Shown in pieces: positions 38,401 through 47,090 of a stretch of DNA of 64,000 nt. The position numbers and the translations under genes are program-made. The DNA is taken from assembly GCA_023268635.1 (NCBI GenBank), contig JALQUB010000005.1, forward strand, positions 1-64,000. The letters run 5' to 3'. How positions within the stretch are numbered: the first letter of the stretch is position 1; every line of letters begins with the position of its first letter. This stretch comes from Pseudomonadales bacterium (lineage in GTDB: Bacteria; Pseudomonadota; Gammaproteobacteria; Pseudomonadales; Pseudohongiellaceae). The notes under the pieces are model-generated. The model was not told the origin of the DNA and searched no databases. It saw only the letters and a list, made by a program, of their open reading frames with translations.

Positions 38401-39015
38401 CTTGCGACGAGCCTCGCGCGACTCGATCCTTCGGCTAGTGAGCGAGGGGAGGGTGGCGCTCGCCAGGTTGCGAGTGATGCGGAACAACTCAGGCAGGAAA
38501 TTGAATCGCTCCAAGAGCAGATAGAGCAGTTTAACGCAGAGGGACAAGGGGATGGCGACGGGCCCTCACTGGCTCAGATGCGACAACAATTAGAGTCGAG
38601 CCAAGAGATTGCAGAAGGGCTTTCCGAACAATTGGCTAGGCGTCGTAGCCAACAACGTGGCAGTACTCAAGGAGCATCCCAAGCGACCCAACAAGCAAGC
38701 GGAGATCAGGAAGCTCGTGGTGGTAGTACTGAGACATTGCGCGGACCGGCCAATGCGGTGCGGAACGCTCGCACTATTCGGCAGCAGCTGACTCGGCAGG
38801 ATATCGAAGATTTCCTGGCGCAGCCCGAGTTACTCGAGGCCCTGTTGCAACCCATTATTGAGTTGGAAGGTGAGCTGAGGGCGCAGGCGGAACGCGAGGA
38901 GGCGGAATCGCAGTTATTCAGCGCCGACGAGCAAGCTATCCCAGACGCGTACCGCGAATTGGTCGAACAGTATTATCGACGTTTGTCTACAGGTGATGGG
39001 GAGGGTTTGCGTTAG
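35443..39015 (+). CDS. DUF4175-like membrane protein with long coiled coil, first gene of the MoxR/VWA cluster
   Basis: 1190 residues. Two membrane helices lie near residues 25-75 and a third at about 155-177, then a beta-rich periplasmic region (about 190-520) with Ig-like repeats (VEEISVSFDFPDYTGEEDRV). Two glycine runs follow (about 527-543 and 664-674). The last half is a highly charged coiled coil (LEELARRQEALTRAQRNL and onward), broken by a Gln/Ser/Asn-rich tandem repeat at about 770-810. This domain order matches DUF4175 proteins, which accompany MoxR/DUF58/DUF4159 genes in other bacteria. Function is unknown; the coiled coil suggests a scaffold. The next gene begins 2 bases after its stop. 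Confidence 0.72.
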   Translation: MTTPSFDSLRTTLRGLQRRQSRLVYARLFGFSLAALSGIFLSAVALTAFLALSALAVSAMALAAVLASVLVLRSAWQSARRQRASQYTLALYVEEHLPDLEQRLLTSLEFAEDEEGRARRGVSPAFIEQLWLDAQSHVALQRQQVERMGSAREPLIAMASAAAAVVAVVLLLQEFTPFRDAALQLANPFSMKTENQLLADVIPIVITLEPGDVEMQRGSSLTINARVDNAQPGALTLRLQDDRLNWRDYPMKLDASDQGGASFSYYLPAVMKDTLYRVSLAGEEQSSQQHRITLFDLPQVEEISVSFDFPDYTGEEDRVEPEGGDIVAPEGTQVELAIRFNKPVASARLEFDGTGDVTEYPDQQLQVNGLDAKAQFTVSSDGIYRVHAVDLNGLESDTPLDYYIRAIEDQPPVLTLRRPGADQEVMPLEEVVLEVDASDDYGLSEFVLNYAVVGEDESLVNFLPAEPVRSAAGSTLIYLEDLAVEPGDFVSYYMTLADNNALRGPSEIISDIYFLEVIPTEQEFRRSQQGGGGGGGGQGGGESSALVTVQKDIIAATWKLRNRLRNAEESDIEADAEIIAESQREATNRARMSIDRLAERLNFSDDSYDLAVENLSLAIDQMNLAATDLDGLQVTTALKPEQLALQYILKAEANINRTDISMQQGGGGGGGAGAQQEREDLRELFDMEMGQLENRYETPGGGNQPGGENAEEVNKLEELARRQEALTRAQRNLARREQELEDEQRRRELERLRRQQEQLTADLEQLSRQFASNQSRSQQNSQQGSQQNAQQNSQQNTQQGSQQNSQQDAQSAIERAIEQMQQAAQSDSAALAAAQSQKALESLRDQQRELTEQGESSVAQIARRLGERGQALLRQQQALEEGLREAVEAQGLGQSRREAQRDESLTSLLDAQRQQQRDIEEIEDMLRAVVTRGDSEDRSLLTQAQSATRELRPIRDDMATSNRVLRNGMLNLAVDMEKELGEKVESLATSLARLDPSASERGEGGARQVASDAEQLRQEIESLQEQIEQFNAEGQGDGDGPSLAQMRQQLESSQEIAEGLSEQLARRRSQQRGSTQGASQATQQASGDQEARGGSTETLRGPANAVRNARTIRQQLTRQDIEDFLAQPELLEALLQPIIELEGELRAQAEREEAESQLFSADEQAIPDAYRELVEQYYRRLSTGDGEGLR
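37771..37865 (+). repeat. Gln/Ser/Asn-rich low-complexity tandem repeat inside the DUF4175-like gene
   Basis: About seven imperfect units of the type CAACAAAATTCT encode a run of SQQN and SQQG. Codon choice varies between units (CAA/CAG, AAT/AAC), so selection on the protein, not recent slippage alone, seems to maintain it. Confidence 0.7.
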
Positions 39016-39017
39016 CG

Positions 39018-41354
39018 ATGCCTGGCTCTGATCTCTCTATCTTCGATGCCCTCTTCGCGGGAAGCTTGCACTTCGCCTATGGAATACCCGTGTGGGCATT
39101 CCTGCTTTGCGCAGTATTACTCATTGCTCTCGTGATATTAGGCTATAGCAAAACTACGCGGCCGTTGTCACCGGTGTGGCGGATTTGTTTTGTCAGTTTG
39201 CGTTCGGCCGTCCTCATTTTAATTCTTTTTTGCTTACTGCGACCGGTGGTCGTAGATCTGGAAACTGTGCCTCAAGAGACTTATTTTGCCGTCGTCGTAG
39301 ATAATTCAAAGAGCATGGATATTGCGGATATGTCGAATGGCAACACGCGTGCACAAGCGGTGGTCGACGCCTTAGACGGAGAAGTTCTCGATGAATTAGC
39401 GGAAGATTTCCAGATACGCTATTTCGGCTTCGGAGGAGAGGCTGTGCGTGTAGGGAGCTTGGAAGAAATTGTGTTTGAACAAGCGAAGATTGGCAATGCT
39501 GAGAGCAGCACGGCACTGGGGCATGCATTAGAGACTGTTAGTGAGCAGCTCGGTGGGCTTCCTCTCGCAGGCGTATTGCTCGTGAGTGATGGTGCAGATA
39601 ATAGCGGCGTTGACTCGGAAATCGCGGCGCGCGAATTGGCGGCAAGTGATGTGCCGGTGTTCACTCTCGGTGTTGGCGCAAGCTCTGTGCCTAATGATTT
39701 GGCAATAGACAGTGTTGCGACTTCTGAGACGATATTAGAAGGATCAATTTTTACCGCACAGGTCCAGCTCGAACAGCAGGGCTTCGATGGCGAGCGTGTG
39801 CGACTAACGGTGCGCGATGGCGATCGAGAAGTGACAACGCGAGAAGTGGTGCTGGGAGCGAGTGATGTTGCGCAACGTTTCGAACTCGAACTGACTCCTG
39901 ATCGAGAGGAGGCGGTTGTTTATGAATTAGATGTACGCCTCGTAGATGATGAACTCGCCGCACAGGAAGTCATCGCAGAAAATAATCGTTATCAATTCCT
40001 GATAGATAATAGTGCGAAACCGGCGTTGGATATTTTGTTCATTGAAGGTCATCCTCGTAATGAATACAAATTCATTCAGCGGGCGGTCCGAGGTGATAAA
40101 TCTTTAAGGATGGCAACTTATCTACGCACAGGGCCAGAAAAATTTTATCGTCAAGGCATACAGTCCCCTACCGAACTCAGTGAAGGTTTTCCGCGGGATC
40201 GAGACGAATTGTTCCAGTACGAGGCGATCGTTCTCGGAGATATTGAGCAAGAATTTTTTGATGCGGAACAATTAGCGCTGCTGGAAGAATTTGTCGCAGA
40301 ACGCGGCGGAGGCTTATTGCTTTCTGGCAGGATGGACGAAGAGTTCATCTCAACCCCGCTTGCCGATATCGCGCCGGTTAATTTAGTCGAAGAGTCGTTC
40401 CTTCCACAGCCTCTGCAAGGAGGCATTCGCCGCGGCGACCATCTCACGGGGGCGTTATTTAGTCCTCGTCTCACAGCTGCAGGTCGAGTGTCACCATTGT
40501 TACGTTTGGCTGCGGAAGATTCGGCTAATCTCGAGCAGTGGTCACAGTTGCCATCTCTACAAGGGGTCTATGTGACGGGGCGAATAAAACCCGGTGCGAC
40601 TGTCCTGCTAGAACACCCAAGTTTGGATTATCAGAATCAAGCCCTGCCGATTATCGTCTCTCAGCGTTATGGTGCGGGGCGAAGCATGTTGGTGGCGACG
40701 GCCAGTACATGGCGCTGGCAAATGATGTTGCCCGCGGCTGATCAGTCGCAGGAAAAACTTTGGCGCCAATTACTCAGGTGGCTCGCCGTGTCCGCGGGTG
40801 AACGGATCACGCTCGAGTTTGATCGAGAGTTCTATCATGTCGGCGATACTGTCAGGGTAGAGGCGACAGTCCTTGATGCAGACTATCAGCCTGATAACGA
40901 CGCGACGCTGTGGCTCCAGCAGGTCGATCCACTAGGCGCGATAACCGATACCCCTATGCAATGGCAACTTGAGGAAGACGGCGTCTACCGCTCTGAGTTC
41001 CTCGCATCAGAAGAGGGTATTTACGGGCTGTTAGTCGATGTGGCGAGTGCGGCAGGAGAAGGTAGGGCACAAAATACTGAACAACGCGCTTCGATCGTTG
41101 TCACTCCTTCATTGCGGGAATATAGCGATGCCGCACTGGATGAGGGTGTGTTGCAACGCATCGCGTCGACCACGGGCGGCAGCTATGCGGCATTGGCGCA
41201 GGCTGAGGATTTAGTGGCAGATATACGTCGCACGCCTAATGCGTATTCGAAAGAACTTATCACGGATTTGTGGGATAAACCCTGGGTGCTAGCGCTGTTG
41301 ATTCTGCTGCTCTGCGTCGATTGGGCGCTGCGCCGAAGCAAGGGGTTGTCTTGA
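39018..41354 (+). CDS. Membrane VWA-domain protein of the MoxR cluster
   Basis: 778 residues. Two N-terminal membrane helices (about 22-43 and 55-78) are followed by a von Willebrand A domain whose metal site DNSKS (95-99) is intact. A second VWA segment GVLLVSDGADNSG follows. A beta-rich middle and a class I glutamine-amidotransferase-like domain (AIVLGDIEQEFF to GGGLLLSGRMDEEF) come next. The chain ends in a membrane helix (WVLALLILLLCVDWAL) and a short basic tail. The architecture parallels BatA-like proteins. It overlaps the next start (TGATG) and is therefore translationally coupled. Confidence 0.78.
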   Translation: MPGSDLSIFDALFAGSLHFAYGIPVWAFLLCAVLLIALVILGYSKTTRPLSPVWRICFVSLRSAVLILILFCLLRPVVVDLETVPQETYFAVVVDNSKSMDIADMSNGNTRAQAVVDALDGEVLDELAEDFQIRYFGFGGEAVRVGSLEEIVFEQAKIGNAESSTALGHALETVSEQLGGLPLAGVLLVSDGADNSGVDSEIAARELAASDVPVFTLGVGASSVPNDLAIDSVATSETILEGSIFTAQVQLEQQGFDGERVRLTVRDGDREVTTREVVLGASDVAQRFELELTPDREEAVVYELDVRLVDDELAAQEVIAENNRYQFLIDNSAKPALDILFIEGHPRNEYKFIQRAVRGDKSLRMATYLRTGPEKFYRQGIQSPTELSEGFPRDRDELFQYEAIVLGDIEQEFFDAEQLALLEEFVAERGGGLLLSGRMDEEFISTPLADIAPVNLVEESFLPQPLQGGIRRGDHLTGALFSPRLTAAGRVSPLLRLAAEDSANLEQWSQLPSLQGVYVTGRIKPGATVLLEHPSLDYQNQALPIIVSQRYGAGRSMLVATASTWRWQMMLPAADQSQEKLWRQLLRWLAVSAGERITLEFDREFYHVGDTVRVEATVLDADYQPDNDATLWLQQVDPLGAITDTPMQWQLEEDGVYRSEFLASEEGIYGLLVDVASAAGEGRAQNTEQRASIVVTPSLREYSDAALDEGVLQRIASTTGGSYAALAQAEDLVADIRRTPNAYSKELITDLWDKPWVLALLILLLCVDWALRRSKGLS

Positions 41355-42415
41355 TGAATAAGCTTCTCACTGTTGCGGTTTTAGCAGCCTCTATAGCGTC
41401 GGTTTTTCCCGTGAGCGCGCAAACAGAGTTAATGTCTGGCGACGTGAAGCGAGAATTATTCGCGCAGTCGGCTGATTCGATTAAGTATGCACTGATCATC
41501 ACAGGGCCAACGGTCGGTGAAGAGAACGAAAGAAAATTCCGACAACTCTCCTTGTCTTTACACGATGTGCTTGGGCGGGATTATGGTTATGGTAGTGACA
41601 ATATCGAGCTTCTTTACGATGAAGTGAGCGCGCTGGCTGATGAGAGAGTCGATGGTGAAGCGACTCGTGAAGGATTAGAAGAGGCTGTGAAGCGCTTAGC
41701 AGAGCGCAGCAAGAATGGCGATCAGCTGGCGGTGTTTTTATTGGGTCATGGAACAGGCGTGGATGACGAGGCGAAGTTTAATATTCGGGGGCCTGATATC
41801 ACTGGATCCGATTTCGCACGACTCTTCGATGCCTTCATAGAGCAGGATTTGATATTCATAAACACGACTAGTGCGAGTTTTGGATTCGCGACTGCACTCG
41901 CTCGTGAGGTGTCGGGCGAGGGACGAATCGTAGTCTCTGCGACACGATCCTCAGCTGAAAAATTTGACCCTCAATTCTCCCGTTATTTTATCGAAGGACT
42001 CAGTGAGCGTCGTGCGGACAGGGATAAGAATTCCAGAGTCTCATTATTAGAGGCTTTTAACTACGCTAAAAATAATGTCGATGAATTTTATGATGATCAG
42101 GGAAGGCTCGCTTCTGAGCATGCGGGGCTAGACGACAACGGCGATGCGCTGTTCGCGCTTGAACCGGCGCCAGGTGAAACAGATGGCACTCTTGCTGAGA
42201 TCGCTTTTATAGATGCCGACTCGCGCGATGAGGAGAGATTGTCGCCTGCGAGACTTGCGTTGAAGCGCCGCATGCAGGCTCTTGAGCGGGAAGTCCTGTT
42301 ACTGCGCGGACGAAAAGCAGAATTATTAGAAGACGACTATTGGTCACAGTTCGAGGTGCTATTGATCGATCTAGCGCGAACAACAGAGGAATTCAATGCC
42401 AATGCGAATCCGTGA
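41354..42415 (+). CDS. Secreted caspase/legumain-fold protein lacking the catalytic Cys
   Basis: 353 residues from the ATG at 41354, which overlaps the preceding stop. It has a signal peptide ending VSAQ. The peptidase C13/C14-like core shows YALIITGPTVGEEN, the LLGHGTG strand with the expected catalytic His132, and LIFINTTSASFGF where active enzymes have a D/E-x-C motif. Here the Cys position reads Thr172 (about), so the dyad is broken. A C-terminal helix (ALKRRMQALEREVLLLRGRK) may be a coiled coil. It is likely a periplasmic pseudopeptidase that binds partners. It overlaps the next gene by 20 bases. Confidence 0.62.
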   Translation: MNKLLTVAVLAASIASVFPVSAQTELMSGDVKRELFAQSADSIKYALIITGPTVGEENERKFRQLSLSLHDVLGRDYGYGSDNIELLYDEVSALADERVDGEATREGLEEAVKRLAERSKNGDQLAVFLLGHGTGVDDEAKFNIRGPDITGSDFARLFDAFIEQDLIFINTTSASFGFATALAREVSGEGRIVVSATRSSAEKFDPQFSRYFIEGLSERRADRDKNSRVSLLEAFNYAKNNVDEFYDDQGRLASEHAGLDDNGDALFALEPAPGETDGTLAEIAFIDADSRDEERLSPARLALKRRMQALEREVLLLRGRKAELLEDDYWSQFEVLLIDLARTTEEFNANANP

Positions 42416-45080
42416 TTTTATAACGCTAAGCGCGCTCATCGCGGTGTTGCAAATCCACACTGTGAGTGCGCAGGACGATAATGATTCGATACTGCTTCGT
42501 GCAGAGCAGTTACTGCAATCGGGTTCTTATGCGGCGGCGAGTGATTTGTTTCTACGCGCACAAGGTTTAGATAGGGAAGAGGGGCTTGTCGGTGCGAGCC
42601 GCGCGTTCGCAATGATGGGTAACTACGAGCAGGCGATGCAACTCTGCGAGGAGGCATTGCAAGAGTCATCGGCGGCGGACCTTCCTTTGCTCGCTACGCA
42701 ACTAGCCGAATTGCTTCGTGCCCGTGGTCAATCGTCGAAAGCTCTCGCGCTTTTCGACGCCATTAATACTGGTATGGATGAGCCGCCTACTCGGAGCCTC
42801 GTGCAACACGGTGATTTGTTGCAGTTTATCGGTAGGCGTGATGCTGCCCGTCTGCAGCTGCAACGCGCCCTAGATCGTTATACCGATGGACTCGTATTTT
42901 CTTCTGAAGACACGGCGATGGTCGCTCGCGCGAGTTGGTTGCTCGACGAATTCCACGACGCGAACAGTTTATTTACAGAGGCGACCAGACTGGATCCTAA
43001 CAACTTAGAGGCGCACGTCCTCTGGGGTGAATTATTTCTCGAAAAATACAATTCCGACGACGCCAAGAAATCTTTCGAAGATGCCCTCGAAATCAATTCG
43101 CGCTATTTACCCGCGTTGGTTGGTCTTGCGCGGGTGGTCGGTGACTTAGGTGCGTTGGAACGCGTGCTGGCGATTAATCCAAGCTATGTGCCTGCGTTAG
43201 AAGCACAGGCTCAGCTTCTCTTTATTAATGACTATGAGCGTCAAGCACTCGAGGCGATAGATTCTGCTTTGGCTGCAAATCCCGAGTCACTAAAAAGCCT
43301 CAGCTTGTTAGGAGCCAAGGCTGCGCTTGAGGAACGAGAGCAAGATTTTATTGAGCTGAAGGCGCGCATCGATGCATTTAGTCCGAACAACCCTTTCTTC
43401 CTAGGCGATGTGGCGGACACACTGGGTCGACAGTATCGCTTCGAAGAGGCCGTCGCTTTGGCGCGTGAAGCGATTCAGCATAATCCAGAATATTGGCAGG
43501 GCTACACTCTCCTAGGTAGTAATTTAATACGACTTGGAGAAGAGGAAGAGGGGCGAGAGAACTTAGAGATTGGTTTCGATAACGATCCATTCAACGTGAT
43601 GACCTCGAATATGCTCAAGGTATACGACACGCTGGATACCTATGTGACCCTAGAGAGCGAACATTTTAAGGTCAATATGAGTGAGAGAGATAGCCAAATC
43701 CTGTGGCCTTATTTCGAGTCATTGTTGGAAGAAAGCTGGGACACTCTTACTGCAAAATATGGATTCGAGCCGGAAGGTCCCATACTTATTCAAGTGTTCG
43801 AGAATTCGGAAGACTTCGCTGTGCGTTCTGTCGGCTTGCCAGATATCGGGCCATTGGTAGGAATTTGCTTCGGTAAAGTGATCACGCTGATTTCGCCAGA
43901 CACCCTAGCAGCCAACTGGCAGGAAATTGCCTGGCACGAATTTGCGCATGTGGTGACCCTTCAGATGACGGGCAACAAGATGCCTCGTTGGCTTTCGGAA
44001 GGCATATCGGTTTGGGAGGAGCGAGAGGGTCGCCCTTATTGGGGCCGTAGTCAGGGCTTAGACCTCGTCCGCGCATGGGAAAATGAAAAGTTACTGCCCT
44101 TCGAAGATCTCGATAAGGGTTTTAGTGGCGCGAAAAATAGCGCAGACCTGGGGTTTGCGTATTTTCAGTCCTACCTCGTTGTGGATTATATCGCGCGTGA
44201 GTTTGGCTTCGAAGGATTGAAATCACTGATACTGGAATACGACCTAATAAAGTCGGATGAGGAACGTTTCCAAGATGCGCTTGCAGTGAGCCTCGAGGAA
44301 TTCGATGTTGGATTCCTTAATTGGGTTGAGAATCGTGTAGCCGAGATTGATGTATATGCGCATGAAGAAGATGCGCCAGACCAAGGTGAGGGTCATGGGC
44401 ATGGAGTGCGCGAAAACTCGAGTGCGATTTTGGCGGAAATTTATAACAACGCCTCGCTGAAGGCGCATATGGCCGCTCGTATTCAGGCTAACCCGAAAGA
44501 TTTCCAAGCCTATCTGCAGATGGGGATTGTGTTGTTCAAGGAAGAGGCGTTCGAAGAGGCCAAAATTTATCTGGAGACTGCCTATGAGCTGTTGCCAGAA
44601 TATACGGGTTATCCGAGCCCACCCCTCGTCCTCTCGCAGATTTATGAGAAAGAGGGCAATGTTGTAGCCCAGCTCGAACAACTGCGTTTGCTACTTGAGA
44701 ATCAGCAGCATGACTACGCTTCAGCAATGATACTAGCCGAAGCTGCATTCGGCGCTGGCGACTTAGACCAAGCGCAGTATTACATCGATCGCGCGTTGCA
44801 AGTCGATCCCTATCGACGTGATGTCCATACATTGCGTGCTCGACTCGCGATGGCGCGGGGTGATACCCAACTCGCGGTCACTGAGAATGAAGTCATTGTA
44901 GTATTGGAGATCGACGATCCTGTCCAGTCGCATACTGACCTGGCCGAGGCCTATCTTAATAATGGTGAAGCATCTCTCGCAAAACGCACAATATTATCGG
45001 CACTCGAAATAGCGCCAAGTTACCAACGAGCCCAACAGATTCTGTTGAGGGCGGCTGATAAAGAAGGTGAGGCTAGATGA
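42396..45080 (+). CDS. Secreted TPR protein with gluzincin (peptidase MA-like) domain
   Basis: 894 residues. A signal peptide ends HTVSAQ at about residue 25. Tandem TPR helices occupy about 30-420, with pairs such as YAAASDLFLRAQGL and LEAHVLWGELFLEKYNSDDA. A zinc metallopeptidase domain follows with HEFAH at 514-518 and the third-ligand Glu in RWLSEGISVWEE about 20 residues later, as in the peptidase MA family. More TPRs run from about 690 to the end. The active-site residues are complete, so this may be the catalytic effector of the cluster. The start with GAGGA close upstream is preferred over Met3. It overlaps the next gene by ATGA. Confidence 0.78.
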   Translation: MPMRIRDFITLSALIAVLQIHTVSAQDDNDSILLRAEQLLQSGSYAAASDLFLRAQGLDREEGLVGASRAFAMMGNYEQAMQLCEEALQESSAADLPLLATQLAELLRARGQSSKALALFDAINTGMDEPPTRSLVQHGDLLQFIGRRDAARLQLQRALDRYTDGLVFSSEDTAMVARASWLLDEFHDANSLFTEATRLDPNNLEAHVLWGELFLEKYNSDDAKKSFEDALEINSRYLPALVGLARVVGDLGALERVLAINPSYVPALEAQAQLLFINDYERQALEAIDSALAANPESLKSLSLLGAKAALEEREQDFIELKARIDAFSPNNPFFLGDVADTLGRQYRFEEAVALAREAIQHNPEYWQGYTLLGSNLIRLGEEEEGRENLEIGFDNDPFNVMTSNMLKVYDTLDTYVTLESEHFKVNMSERDSQILWPYFESLLEESWDTLTAKYGFEPEGPILIQVFENSEDFAVRSVGLPDIGPLVGICFGKVITLISPDTLAANWQEIAWHEFAHVVTLQMTGNKMPRWLSEGISVWEEREGRPYWGRSQGLDLVRAWENEKLLPFEDLDKGFSGAKNSADLGFAYFQSYLVVDYIAREFGFEGLKSLILEYDLIKSDEERFQDALAVSLEEFDVGFLNWVENRVAEIDVYAHEEDAPDQGEGHGHGVRENSSAILAEIYNNASLKAHMAARIQANPKDFQAYLQMGIVLFKEEAFEEAKIYLETAYELLPEYTGYPSPPLVLSQIYEKEGNVVAQLEQLRLLLENQQHDYASAMILAEAAFGAGDLDQAQYYIDRALQVDPYRRDVHTLRARLAMARGDTQLAVTENEVIVVLEIDDPVQSHTDLAEAYLNNGEASLAKRTILSALEIAPSYQRAQQILLRAADKEGEAR

Positions 45081-45958
45081 AGTTAAAGCTAGCTGTCATT
45101 TTATTGGGACTCGGCAGCGCGGTGCTCGCTTCGGCACAAGCGCAGAATCAGACGCGTGTCCAAAGTCGACTGCAAAGTCCTGCGGTGGATATCGAAAATT
45201 TCACTCTCGATGGAGAGGACCATTCTGTCTATGGAAGCGAAATCGCAGAGTTTCAGTGGGTTCGGGGTCGCTACACGAACCATGGCGCCGGGCGTGGCGG
45301 ATTCGGCAGGCGTCGTGGGGGCGGGGGCTGGTGGGACACCGACTTTCCGGATTCCGAGGAAAATTTTTTGCGCGGGGTGCAGCGTTATACGAGGGTTGAT
45401 ACCAACCCTAAAAATTATACCTTCGTCGAGTTAACAGACCCTGCCTTATTTGAAAATATATTCCTCTATATGAATTGGAAACGGGTGCCCATTGGTTATC
45501 CTAGAAGTGGGCCCAATTTCACTGTGCCCGAAGTTGAAGCGCTGCGAGAATTTATGCTGCGTGGCGGATTTGTCTTGGTCGATGATTTCTGGGGACAACC
45601 GCACCTGGATGATATGTTTATCGAGCTTGCCAAAATTTTCCCCGAGCGAGAAGTTGTTCGATTGGAGCCTGACCATGAGGTTTTCCATATTTTCTTCGAT
45701 ATTGATGAGGTCGCACAGGTTCCTGGACGAATGGTGACTTGGGACTACGGTGGTTTCCTGAATATGGATGACCCTCAGTATCCACCCGCCGTTTATGCCA
45801 TTCTTGATGATGACGGGCGGGTGATGTTAGCCGCGAACTACAACACGGATTTGGGGGATGGTTGGGAGCACACTTTCTACGCCGGCTATCCAACCCAATC
45901 GACTAATGATGCTTATAAGATAGGCATAAACTATTTGATATACGCGTTTAGCCATTGA
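45077..45958 (+). CDS. DUF4159 domain secreted protein
   Basis: 293 residues with a signal peptide ending ASAQAQ. A Gly/Arg-rich linker (about 70-90) precedes a DUF4159 domain of about 190 residues with FVELTDPALFENIFLYM, FMLRGGFVLVDDFWG, and FHIFFDIDEVAQVPG. DUF4159 proteins regularly sit with MoxR, DUF58 and VWA genes and are thought to be periplasmic; no activity is known. The fold looks like a class I glutamine-amidotransferase relative, similar to the C-terminal part of BatA-like proteins. Its ATG overlaps the previous TGA. Confidence 0.8.
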   Translation: MKLKLAVILLGLGSAVLASAQAQNQTRVQSRLQSPAVDIENFTLDGEDHSVYGSEIAEFQWVRGRYTNHGAGRGGFGRRRGGGGWWDTDFPDSEENFLRGVQRYTRVDTNPKNYTFVELTDPALFENIFLYMNWKRVPIGYPRSGPNFTVPEVEALREFMLRGGFVLVDDFWGQPHLDDMFIELAKIFPEREVVRLEPDHEVFHIFFDIDEVAQVPGRMVTWDYGGFLNMDDPQYPPAVYAILDDDGRVMLAANYNTDLGDGWEHTFYAGYPTQSTNDAYKIGINYLIYAFSH

Positions 45959-46005
45959 TAAAGCTGGGCTAGAAAAATAATAGCGGAATAGAGAGTGGTC
46001 CCCAC

Positions 46006-47076
46006 ATGACAGAGCATGAACAGAACAAGGACAGCACAGCAGAGGATACAGGTCTTATGGAAAATGAAGTCACGGTAGAGAGTCCAGATGATCTGGCGCT
46101 AGTCAAAAAAATGCAAGATGGTCACGACCAGATAGTCGCTGAGATTCGTAAGGTCATCGTGGGTCAAGAGGCTGTAGTCGACGAACTGCTCATTGCATTG
46201 TTTGCGGGAGGACATTGTCTCGTGACTGGTGTGCCTGGGCTTGCGAAGACCTTGCTCATCAAGACGGTGGCCGACATTCTGCAGGTCGATTTCAGTCGAA
46301 TTCAATTCACGCCAGATCTCATGCCTGCCGACGTTGTGGGTTCAGAAATCGTCGAAGAGAAGGGAGGGAACCGCTCACTTAATTTCGTGAAAGGCCCCAT
46401 TTTCACGAATATACTTTTGGCGGATGAGATTAACCGTACCCCGCCGAAAACGCAGTCATCATTGCTCGAAGCGATGGAAGAGCGGCAGGTCACTGCGGCG
46501 GGTGTGACTTATCCAATGGCGAAACCCTTCTTCGTGTTGGCGACGCAGAATCCGATCGAGCTCGAAGGAACCTACCCCTTGCCCGAGGCTCAGTTAGACC
46601 GATTTATGTTCAAGATCGAACTGAAGTATTTGTCCGAAGCTGATGAGATCGCCGTCGTCGCGAATACAACGCAGACCAACGATACCGCATTAGCCCATCC
46701 ACTTAGCGGTGACGACATCTTAGAATTCCAGCGTATTGCTCGACAGGTGCCCGCGGCGGAGGCTGTGATCCAGTACGCCGTGAGATTGGTGCACGCCTCT
46801 CGTCCACAGTCTGAGGTGGCGCCTCAGTTTATTAAGGACTGGGTGAGTTGGGGGGCGGGTATCCGTGCTTCACAAAATTTGATTTTGGCGGGCAAGGTGC
46901 GCGCGCTACTACAGGGTCGTTATAACGTGTCCTTCGGTGATATCCGCGCGCTTGCGCCATCCGTCCTCAGGCATCGTGTCTTATTGAACTTCCACGCTGA
47001 AGCAGAGCGAATAACGACGGATGCAGTCATCGCTCGCCTATTAGATGAAGTGCCCGAGCCGACTTCGGGACTTTAG
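46006..47076 (+). CDS. MoxR-family AAA+ ATPase
   Basis: 356 residues, cytoplasmic. The Walker A motif is GVPGLAKT (75-82, the MoxR form), Walker B is ILLADE (136-141), with NRTPPKTQSSLLEAMEERQV and sensor-1 LATQNPIELEGTYPLPEAQ following, and a C-terminal lid domain. MoxR ATPases work as chaperone-like motors with VWA proteins, for instance in maturing or extracting metal centres and in envelope stress. It is the only ATPase of the cluster, so it should provide the energy. The DUF58 gene follows 14 bases later. Confidence 0.94.
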   Translation: MTEHEQNKDSTAEDTGLMENEVTVESPDDLALVKKMQDGHDQIVAEIRKVIVGQEAVVDELLIALFAGGHCLVTGVPGLAKTLLIKTVADILQVDFSRIQFTPDLMPADVVGSEIVEEKGGNRSLNFVKGPIFTNILLADEINRTPPKTQSSLLEAMEERQVTAAGVTYPMAKPFFVLATQNPIELEGTYPLPEAQLDRFMFKIELKYLSEADEIAVVANTTQTNDTALAHPLSGDDILEFQRIARQVPAAEAVIQYAVRLVHASRPQSEVAPQFIKDWVSWGAGIRASQNLILAGKVRALLQGRYNVSFGDIRALAPSVLRHRVLLNFHAEAERITTDAVIARLLDEVPEPTSGL

Positions 47077-47090
47077 GAAGGTAGAAGCCC

